Shown in pieces: positions 1 to 6,982 of a stretch of DNA of 6,982 nt. The notes beneath the pieces are model-generated. The model worked only from the letters and a program-made list of their open reading frames with translations, did no database searches and was not told the origin of the DNA. Made by a program: the position numbers and the translations under genes. Origin of the DNA: an uncultured Bacteroidota bacterium (lineage in GTDB: Bacteria; Bacteroidota; Bacteroidia; Chitinophagales; Chitinophagaceae); contig CAIRNW010000230.1 of the NCBI GenBank assembly GCA_903879995.1, positions 1-6,982 of the forward strand. Reading direction: 5' to 3'. The number at the start of each line of letters is the position of its first letter. The stretch's first letter is position 1.

Positions 1-23
1 CCGGTACAACCCTGACAAAATAA
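1..23 (+). CDS. argB: C-terminal end of probable acetylglutamate kinase (partial)
   Basis: Only the last codons are present. The frame starting at base 3 reads GTTLTK and ends at TAA (21-23). A Gly-Thr followed by a hydrophobic residue and then the end of the protein is how acetylglutamate kinases (ArgB) usually finish. The stop lies 2 bp before the ATG of the next arginine gene, which fits a tight operon. In Bacteroidota argB commonly sits beside argE and argH. ArgB would phosphorylate the N-acylglutamate early in arginine synthesis. The fragment is very short, so the identification rests mainly on context. Another frame (PVQP, then TGA at 13-15) cannot be excluded. Confidence 0.45.
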
Positions 24-25
24 AA

Positions 26-1155
26 ATGAATAGTACCTACATAAAACAGGAAGCTATTTTATTATTACAAAGCTTGATTGCTATTCCTTCCTTTAGTAAA
101 GAGGAAGAGGGTACCGCTACTGTTTTATTTGAATTTTTACAAAAACAGGGAGCTACCCCCTACCGGGTTGGAAATAATGTATACGCCATTACAAAAGATT
201 TTAATCCGGCTAAACCCACGCTACTTCTCAATTCACATCACGATACAGTAAAACCTAACGCGCACTATACCAAAGACCCTTTCTCTCCTCAAATTGAAGA
301 TGGCAGACTCTACGGATTGGGTAGTAATGATGCCGGAGCATCACTGGTGTCACTATTAGCAAGCTTTTTACTATGCTCGGCCACCACTCCCCGCGATTGG
401 AATCTGATTGTTACCGCAACTGCGGAGGAAGAAATCAGCGGTACGGGGGGCATTGAAGCTCTTTTACAAGACCCCTCATTCATTGAACAAACAAAAGGTT
501 GTTTACTGAAAGAAAACATCCACCCGGCAACCTGTGCAATTGTGGGAGAACCCACCTTACTTCAAATGGCAATTGCAGAAAGAGGATTATTAGTTCTTGA
601 CGGCGTAGCAACCGGAAAACCAGGACATGCAGCGCGCGAAGAAGGAGATAATGCATTGTATCATGCATTGGATGCCATTCAAGCAATACGAAATTTCAAT
701 TGGGAAAGAAAATCAAGCTTACTAGGCCCAGTCAAGTGCAGTACTACGGCTATAGAAACAGCTAATAAAGCACATAATATAGTGCCCGCCTCCTGCCAAT
801 TTGTAGTGGATGTTCGAGTCAACGAGCAATATAGTTTTCAAGAGGTGATTGATACGCTTCAATCAATGTTTGCACCCGCTGTAACATTAAAACCAAGGAG
901 TACTCGACTTCGTTCGTCCCTGATTCCTTTAGATCATCCACTTGTGAAAGTTGGACTGGCCAATCAACTCCCCTACTATGGTTCTCCCACTACTTCAGAT
1001 AAAGCATTGCTTCCCTTCCCTGCTTTAAAGTTAGGACCGGGCAACTCTGCACGCAGTCATAGTGCAGATGAATGGGTGGGCATCGATGAAATAGAAAAAG
1101 GAATTGATTTATACTATACATTGATCGATCAGCTAACCAACCCTAAAATGCACGT

Positions 1156-1159
<4 letters not shown>
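26..1159 (+). CDS. argE: M20 family N-acyl-ornithine/N-acyl-citrulline deacylase (ArgE-like)
   Basis: This is a 377-residue cytoplasmic zinc hydrolase of the M20/ArgE-DapE family that removes the N-acyl group from an arginine-pathway intermediate. The usual family elements are present in order. SHHDTV carries metal ligand His71 and catalytic Asp73. NDAG carries bridging ligand Asp102. AEEE carries the probable base Glu135 and ligand Glu136. GEPT carries ligand Glu175. GKPGHAA (His201) lies in the dimerisation domain, and SHSADEW carries the last ligand, His345. The length is typical of the family. ATG at 26 is the only reasonable start, because the frame upstream has no other start in the window; there is no clear Shine-Dalgarno sequence, as is usual in Bacteroidota. 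The last four bases (ATGA) overlap the argH start, implying translational coupling. In Bacteroidota this enzyme probably acts on N-acetyl- or N-succinyl-citrulline, made by an ArgF'-type transcarbamylase, rather than on acetylornithine. The sequence alone does not settle which acyl group it removes. A related M20 peptidase is possible but unlikely beside argH. Confidence 0.88.
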
Positions 1160-2475
<1,316 letters not shown>

Positions 2476-2487
<12 letters not shown>

Positions 2488-3864
2488 CCCATGGCGATCA
2501 ACCAGGTAAATTAGTGCAGCCATGTTCACGGCTCCTAATTCCAATTCTCTTTTATTTACTGCTTCAAACACATCGTTGCGCGCATGATGATAATCAAAGT
2601 AGCGCTGCGAATCAGGTTGAAGTCCTGCTACAGGCGTAGTAAAGGTTCGGTTCAAGGGGCCAATATCAGCGCCGCCACCCCCCTTACTGAATTCACTACA
2701 GCCATATGGGGCTATCAGTGGTTGCCAACTTAATACACGCTGATACTGTGTTTCGCTCATCGTGAATCCAAACCCACGTGGTGTAAAACCACCTGCGTCA
2801 CTCTCCAGCGCAAAAATGTGTTTTTCATTTTTCTCCTTTGCTTCCGCTGCATATTTTGTTCCCCCGCGTAATCCATTTTCCTCATTCGCAAATAATACAA
2901 ACCGAATTGTGTGACGTGGCTGATAACCAAGTGCCTTAAAGGCTCGTAGTATTTCAATGGTCTGCACACAGCCAGCCCCATCATCATGCGCTCCTTCACA
3001 ATTGTCCCAACTATCCAAATGTCCGCCCACTGTAATAATTTGATCAGGGAACTCGGTACCTTTTAATTCTCCGATAATATTATGACCAATCGTATCCGGT
3101 AAAAAATAACCATGCGTTTCCAACTTTACCTGTAAGGATTGTTTTTTTAGCCATTGACTCAGCTGATCTGCATGCTCTAGCCCAATTGCCACAGCAGGTA
3201 TTTTAGCATACTGGCTATCGTATCGAGTTGCGCCTGTATGCGGATGATTATTGGCACCATGACTCATACTTCTGATAATGGTTCCTACGGCGCCATATTT
3301 GGCAGCCTGCGAAGGACCCTGTCCGCGATATTTACTAGCATCCCCATACGCTTGAAAGGTTCGAACAAACGTGGCATTGAAAGGATAATTATAAAAAACT
3401 ATTTTACCCTTGACCTGTTCTTTTTTCGACTCCAGCTCTTCAAATGATTTTACTTCCAACACCTCCGCTGTGACTCCTTTAGGTCCGGACCCCATTGAAT
3501 TGCCCAATGCTACCACGTCAAGAGAAATACCTCTTTTTCCATCACCCAAATTGACCATTGTTGAGGCTTTATCCACTCCACCTCGTACCCAATGTGGAAC
3601 CATACACTCCTGCATCCAGGCTTTATCAGCACCCGCCGCCTGCATGGCCGCCAAGCCCCATTTTTCAGCTTTTACCATTCCGGAAGAACCTGCTAAACGA
3701 GGCCCGATATTTTTAGTCAATACCCGAAGATTTTCATAGGCTTGGGAGCGTAGTAGAATTTCGTCGGCTAGTTTTCGAATAAATAAAGAGTCATTTGACT
3801 GCGCCTGTGCCAGGCCGGTAAATAGCAAGGCCATAAAAAGAAGAATCCGATTGAACGAAAGCAT
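2476..3864 (-). CDS. Exported M28 family metallopeptidase, carboxypeptidase Q-like
   Basis: This is a 462-residue secreted or periplasmic di-zinc peptidase that resembles carboxypeptidase Q (PGCP), which releases amino acids from small peptides. Residues 1-21 form a signal peptide: Arg6, a hydrophobic core, then LAQA before Gln22. The early segment YENLRVLTKNIGPRLAGS (43-60) is typical of the carboxypeptidase Q group. Residues of about 125-250 look like a PA-type insert (KGKIVFY, then GAVGTIIRS). The M28 catalytic part follows: GGHLDSW (His282, Asp284), AHDDGAG (bridging Asp294), ANEENGLRG (base Glu328, ligand Glu329), ESDAGG (Asp356), and YHHARND with the last ligand, probably His427. All expected zinc and catalytic residues are therefore present. 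It is transcribed alone, divergently from bshA across 91 bp, and meets argH tail to tail. I found no clear promoter or Shine-Dalgarno sequence for it. The natural substrate cannot be read from the sequence, and no gene symbol is justified. Confidence 0.92.
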
Positions 3865-3878
3865 AGCTTACTTGTTTT

Positions 3879-3913
3879 GAATCCTGAAGTTAAAGAATCC
3901 TGAGAAGGGATTC
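3879..3913. repeat. Direct and inverted GAATCC repeat cluster in divergent intergenic region
   Basis: GAATCCTGA occurs twice as a perfect 9-bp direct repeat, at 3879-3887 and 3895-3903 (16-bp period). The second copy also begins a 6-bp inverted repeat, GAATCC at 3895-3900 against GGATTC at 3908-3913, with 7 bp between the arms. The cluster lies upstream of the bshA -7 box and about 15 bp upstream of the M28 start codon, where a regulator could affect either gene. The repeats are directly visible. A regulatory role is inference, and chance similarity is quite possible at this length. Confidence 0.4.
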
Positions 3914-3930
3914 GCTCCTTTCAAATAGCC

Positions 3931-3938
3931 TACCTTTG
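3931..3938 (+). promoter_or_regulatory. Bacteroidota-type -7 promoter box for bshA
   Basis: TACCTTTG matches the Bacteroidota primary sigma factor -7 consensus TAnnTTTG exactly. It lies 17 bp before the bshA ATG. Transcription would start near 3941-3943, giving a leader of only about 13-15 nt. No convincing -33 TTTG box is visible at the expected distance; the nearest candidate is a weak TTCG at 3911-3914. There is no Shine-Dalgarno sequence in the leader, which is common in this phylum. Confidence 0.65.
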
Positions 3939-3955
3939 CAAACCCGTTACAGCGT

Positions 3956-5080
3956 ATGAAAATTGGCATTGTTTGTTACCCGACTTTTGGTGGCTCTGGC
4001 GTATTAGCAACAGAGCTGGGAAAAGCATTGGCCCAAAAAAACCATGAAGTCCATTTTGTAACTTATCAGCAGCCAGTACGGTTGGAGCGTTTTGTTCCGA
4101 ATATTTTTTATCATGAGGTTCAGGTCCCTACATATCCCTTATTCGACTTTCCTCCTTATGAAACAGCACTGGCTAGTACACTAGTGGATGTCATCAAAAA
4201 TCATCACTTGGATTTATTGCATGTCCACTATGCTATTCCACATGCATCAGCGGCCTATTTGGCTAAACAAATTCTGGCCAAAGAGGGAATCAAGATACCA
4301 TTTATCACCACCCTACATGGAACGGATATCACACTAGTGGGACGTGATAAAACATACGCTCCTGTTGTTACATTCTCAATCAATGAAAGCGACGCCATCA
4401 CAGCTGTTTCTCATAACCTTCGGGAGGAAACTTTCCGACATTTCAAGATTGACAAAGAGATAGAGGTAATCATGAATTTTGTGGATGTAGCACGTTTTAA
4501 TCGCAAACCTATTGATGCCTTTCGAAAAGCAATTGCCCCTTCGGGCGAACGCATTCTGCTTCACGCATCCAACTTTAGAAAAATAAAACGCGTACCCGAT
4601 GTAGTTCGGATTTTTGCCAATGTTCGTTCTAAAATTCCTAGTAAACTATTATTTGTAGGGGATGGTCCGGAGCGAAGTACGGCTGAAGACCTAAGTCGTG
4701 AATTAGGAGTGAGTGAAGATGTGTTATTTGTAGGAAAGCAAGAACAAATGGAAGATATTCTGGCTATTGCAGATGTCTTTTTACTAACCTCCGAGTATGA
4801 AAGTTTTGGTTTGGCTGCACTTGAGGCCATGGCTGCAAAAGTGCCGGTGGTATCAACTGATGCAGGCGGACTTGCCGAGATCAATATTCACGGAGAAACT
4901 GGTTTCTTGAGTAACGTGGGGAATACTGATTTAATGAGTGAACAAGTGATGCAGTTACTACAAAGTGATAGCACGCTAAAAACATTCCGGAACAATGCCT
5001 ACAAACAAGCTTGCAAGTTTGATATCCATCATATTGTTCCCCAATATGAAAAATTGTATAGTCGCTTTGTAAAAAGTTGA
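3956..5080 (+). CDS. bshA: N-acetyl-alpha-D-glucosaminyl L-malate synthase BshA
   Basis: BshA is a GT4-family, GT-B-fold retaining glycosyltransferase. It joins GlcNAc from UDP-GlcNAc to L-malate, the first step of bacillithiol (low-molecular-weight thiol) synthesis in the cytoplasm. The 374 residues match the usual BshA length of about 375-380. The N-terminal MKIGIVCYPTFGGSGV, with its Gly-rich loop at residues 12-15, is highly characteristic of BshA. Other matching segments are HVHYAIPHA (89-97), LHGTDITLVG (120-129), NFRKIKR (206-212), GDGPE (235-239) and the GT4 EX7E motif, Glu282 and Glu290 in ESFGLAALE. The gene has its own promoter box just upstream and is transcribed away from the M28 peptidase. 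Its TGA stop directly abuts the stop of the convergent envC-like gene. The bshB and bshC genes needed for deacetylation and cysteine addition are not in the window. Another GT4 glycosyltransferase is unlikely given the N-terminal match. Confidence 0.95.
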   Translation: MKIGIVCYPTFGGSGVLATELGKALAQKNHEVHFVTYQQPVRLERFVPNIFYHEVQVPTYPLFDFPPYETALASTLVDVIKNHHLDLLHVHYAIPHASAAYLAKQILAKEGIKIPFITTLHGTDITLVGRDKTYAPVVTFSINESDAITAVSHNLREETFRHFKIDKEIEVIMNFVDVARFNRKPIDAFRKAIAPSGERILLHASNFRKIKRVPDVVRIFANVRSKIPSKLLFVGDGPERSTAEDLSRELGVSEDVLFVGKQEQMEDILAIADVFLLTSEYESFGLAALEAMAAKVPVVSTDAGGLAEINIHGETGFLSNVGNTDLMSEQVMQLLQSDSTLKTFRNNAYKQACKFDIHHIVPQYEKLYSRFVKS

Positions 5081-6454
5081 TTAACGACGCAACCAGCCCT
5101 GCGGATCGATTTTTTTGGTTTCCATGGTCATGATAAAATCAATCTGACCACCATTCCCTTCATCGTCCTTACCTGTTTTACCGATCAGCTGCCCGGTTTT
5201 TACCATGGCTCCTTTGGCAACAGTTACCGAGGAGAGATTACTGTACGTGGTGAAATATTTACCATGACGAATAGTAACAGCCATTCCATCTCCCAGGTTA
5301 TAGACGCCACGCACCTCCCCTTCAAATACGGCTTTTACATTAGACCCCGCACTCGGTGTTGCAATGGTGATACCTGGATTATCGATGGTGAGGTAAGTGT
5401 TTTCAATTTTATTATCACCAAACTTCAGCAACACAATTCCATTATCCACCGGCCACGGTAGCTTATATCGATTGGCCTCAAAACTGCTATTCAGTGCAAT
5501 ATCCTTTGCGTTAAGATCCAAATAACTATCCGGTCTGCGTGTAGGATCAGTGCGCTTGGCCGCCGCCGCCAGCTCTTCACTGGTTGGAGCGGGTGTATTA
5601 ACTGCTGGCTTGGTAGTACCCGGGGCTGTAGTTTTTGCAGTTGTTGTAGTAGTTACAGGGGTAGCATTGGTTCGTTTTCTTTCCTCATCCTCTTTTTTCC
5701 GACGCTCTTCCGCTTCTTTTTTAGCCAATTCAATTTCACGACGAACAATAGCCAACACAGCATTTTGCAAATCCCTATCCTTCTTCTTTTTTTCTGCAAT
5801 TTGTCGAGACAACTCTTTCTCTTTACTCTTCAATTGCGCTACCACCGCATTTTTTTCCTTTTTCTGAACCGCTAGCTCTTGCACTTGCTTGGTTTGTGTT
5901 TCCAATGCTACATTCTTTTGCTCTTTACGAACCAACTGTTGTTTGCGGCGTTGTAAAATCAACTCCTGCGTTTTATTAATAATTCCCACTTGCTTCTCTC
6001 GATAATCTCGATAACTCTTTAAATAAGAAATTCTTTTTACCGCATCATTGAAGCTACTGGCAGAAAAAATAAAATTGACGTAGTCGTAATTACTCCGGTT
6101 CTTATAGGCATACGCTACAGAGCGGGCATATTGCACTTTTAAAGTATCCAATTGTCGATTTAGCCTATAGATTTCAAGTTCACTGAGATATATGTCATCA
6201 TCAATGGAGCGTATTTCCCGGCTAATACTATTGATATAGCGTTCCTGCAGCGATATTTTGCGATTCAACACATTCAGCTGGCTCAAGGTTTTTTTAGTCT
6301 GCCCTTTTACTGATTCGTATAATGTTTGGATTTCTTTAAGTTCTTTTTGTATTTCCTGGCGCTCTTTTTCCAACTGACTCTTGTCCGTACCCGGCTGGGC
6401 CTGGATAAAAGCAGTGGTTAAAAACAAGAATAGAACTAAAAAGCTAAGTCGCAT
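5081..6454 (-). CDS. envC: EnvC-like murein hydrolase activator (degenerate LytM/M23 protein)
   Basis: This is a periplasmic coiled-coil protein expected to activate cell-wall amidases during cell separation, as EnvC and NlpD do. I chose ATG at 6454 (457 residues). The longer frame back to 6499 opens with TTG and would put 15 polar residues ahead of the signal peptide. Residues 1-19 form the signal peptide, ending IQA before Gln20. Charged coiled coils follow at about 23-115 and 150-260, split by an EnvC-like hinge (NFIFSASSFNDAVKR, 127-141). A Thr/Pro/Ala-rich linker lies at about 262-292, and the LytM domain at about 330-455. The LytM fold pattern (LPWPVDNG, IRHGKYFTTYSNL, VKTGQLIGKTG) is kept. 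However, the zinc and catalytic positions are replaced: HxxxD is Asn359/Thr363, the middle His is Asn406, and HxH is Gln437/Asp439. It is therefore an activator rather than an active endopeptidase. The gene starts 41 bp after the DUF4292 stop and is probably co-transcribed with it. A weak promoter-like CAAAATAA at 6478-6485 (TTATTTTG on the minus strand, one mismatch to TAnnTTTG) could add a start. Confidence 0.88.
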   Translation of the reverse strand: MRLSFLVLFLFLTTAFIQAQPGTDKSQLEKERQEIQKELKEIQTLYESVKGQTKKTLSQLNVLNRKISLQERYINSISREIRSIDDDIYLSELEIYRLNRQLDTLKVQYARSVAYAYKNRSNYDYVNFIFSASSFNDAVKRISYLKSYRDYREKQVGIINKTQELILQRRKQQLVRKEQKNVALETQTKQVQELAVQKKEKNAVVAQLKSKEKELSRQIAEKKKKDRDLQNAVLAIVRREIELAKKEAEERRKKEDEERKRTNATPVTTTTTAKTTAPGTTKPAVNTPAPTSEELAAAAKRTDPTRRPDSYLDLNAKDIALNSSFEANRYKLPWPVDNGIVLLKFGDNKIENTYLTIDNPGITIATPSAGSNVKAVFEGEVRGVYNLGDGMAVTIRHGKYFTTYSNLSSVTVAKGAMVKTGQLIGKTGKDDEGNGGQIDFIMTMETKKIDPQGWLRR

Positions 6455-6495
6455 GGATTCTCTATAACGATTCCATGCAAAATAAATTTTATTCG

Positions 6496-6982
6496 TCAAC
6501 CGCGGCGATAATTTTTTGGAATACTGAAAGGAAAACTTAACGTTTCATTAAATGCATACTGTTTGAAGCGCAATTCCACATTCAATTTCTTTTTCTCTGA
6601 AACGGCAATATTGCGTCGTTGTGAAAAATTAATACCGGTGCGATTATCGTACTCCGCATACCCTAAAAAACTAGTACGATTACGGGTGAGGTCCAAGTCA
6701 TCCAATTTAGTGCTGAGTAATACTTTTTCCTGCTCCGCAATGGTAAATAATAGCCTAAAAAAAGAATTAACCCCCTGTAAAGAGATAGTCCCATTGCCTT
6801 TGCTATAAGCCTGTAAGGTTGTATCTAAAAAAACAGGATTCCCGATCAACAAATCCTGGAGTGATGTAAGATCCAGTGGTAATGCAGTTACCTCAGTCAA
6901 GTAGGCTACACTGCGAGCGATGTAAACCTTATTCTGTTTATCCAAGATCTTGACCGAATCCTTGGTGATATAAGCACGCAAC
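6496..6982 (-). CDS. DUF4292 domain-containing protein, C-terminal part (partial)
   Basis: The frame runs off the right edge, so the N-terminus (probably with a lipoprotein or other export signal) is missing. The TTG at 6979-6981 is not a convincing start; the gene most likely continues beyond the window. About 161 residues remain. They match the pattern I know for Bacteroidota DUF4292 proteins: an early ITKDSVKILDKQNKVY segment, then PLDLTSLQDLLIGNPVF, and the highly conserved ending FKQYAFNETLSFPFSIPKNY. The alternating hydrophobic and polar stretches suggest beta-strands. A LolA/LolB-like envelope fold is a reasonable guess, but it is inference. The function is not established. The gene lies directly upstream of the EnvC-like gene, an arrangement I recall as common in Bacteroidota, which hints at an envelope-related role. 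The stop (TGA, 6496-6498) is followed 41 bp later by the EnvC ATG. Confidence 0.82.
   Translation of the reverse strand, partial: LRAYITKDSVKILDKQNKVYIARSVAYLTEVTALPLDLTSLQDLLIGNPVFLDTTLQAYSKGNGTISLQGVNSFFRLLFTIAEQEKVLLSTKLDDLDLTRNRTSFLGYAEYDNRTGINFSQRRNIAVSEKKKLNVELRFKQYAFNETLSFPFSIPKNYRRG

Noticed and set aside
3410..3739. Plus-strand open frame of 109 codons inside the M28 gene
   Set aside because: It lies antisense to a well-supported catalytic protein, has no recognisable domain or promoter, and its composition looks like a shadow.
3865..3930. Bacteroidota promoter for the M28 gene on the minus strand
   Set aside because: No CAAAnnTA (the complement of TAnnTTTG) is present in the intergenic region; CAAA at 3922-3925 has the wrong spacing to the next TA.
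5061..5088. Possible terminator at the bshA/envC junction (GTCG and CGAC arms with CTTT and AAAG inside)
   Set aside because: The arms are only 4 bp, the stems are AT-rich and interrupted, and there is no T-run on either strand directly after a stable hairpin.
5550..5867. Plus-strand open frame of 105 codons rich in Ala, Val, Ser and Phe
   Set aside because: It is the antisense shadow of the EnvC-like coiled coil and Thr-rich linker; its composition simply mirrors Lys, Glu and Thr codons on the other strand.
6478..6485. Promoter-like TTATTTTG on the minus strand before the EnvC-like ATG
   Set aside because: It has one mismatch to TAnnTTTG in AT-rich DNA and no -33 box. Co-transcription with the DUF4292 gene explains expression adequately, so I mention it but do not list it as a feature.
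6979..6981. TTG as the start codon of the DUF4292 gene
   Set aside because: The conserved DUF4292 region is already under way here and the protein would lack an export signal; the gene almost certainly continues past the window edge.

Overview
This window is ordinary chromosomal DNA from a member of the Bacteroidota, most likely the Chitinophagales/Chitinophagaceae. The evidence is: moderately AT-rich coding sequence; almost no Shine-Dalgarno sequences; one good Bacteroidota-type -7 box (TAnnTTTG); two signal peptides cleaved just before a Gln; an N-acyl-intermediate arginine pathway gene order; a bacillithiol gene (bshA); and the DUF4292-EnvC gene pair. The family placement rests on general resemblance only.

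Layout: (1) Positions 1-2487, plus strand, hold the end of an arginine biosynthesis operon. A few codons that look like the argB C-terminus are followed 2 bp later by an M20 N-acyl-ornithine/citrulline deacylase (argE-like), which overlaps argH (argininosuccinate lyase) by 4 bp. (2) Positions 2476-3864, minus strand, encode an exported carboxypeptidase Q-like M28 metallopeptidase whose 3' end overlaps the 3' end of argH by 12 bp. (3) A 91-bp divergent intergenic region (3865-3955) carries a repeat cluster and the bshA promoter. (4) Positions 3956-5080, plus strand, encode BshA, the first enzyme of bacillithiol synthesis. (5) Positions 5081-6982, minus strand, hold a two-gene unit: the C-terminal part of a DUF4292 protein, then an EnvC-like murein hydrolase activator with a fully degenerate LytM domain. 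The EnvC stop codon abuts the bshA stop codon with no base between them.

ArgE and ArgH act in the same pathway: deacylation of the acyl intermediate, then cleavage of argininosuccinate to arginine and fumarate. DUF4292 and EnvC are probably both envelope proteins. The M28 peptidase and BshA are single-gene units with no visible functional link to their neighbours. Coding density is very high, and neither convergent junction has room for an intergenic terminator. I see no RNA gene, mobile element, CRISPR array, phage remnant or defence system, and no convincing undescribed system. The points most worth checking are the complete loss of zinc-site residues in the EnvC LytM domain, the repeat cluster upstream of bshA, and the gapless convergent junctions.
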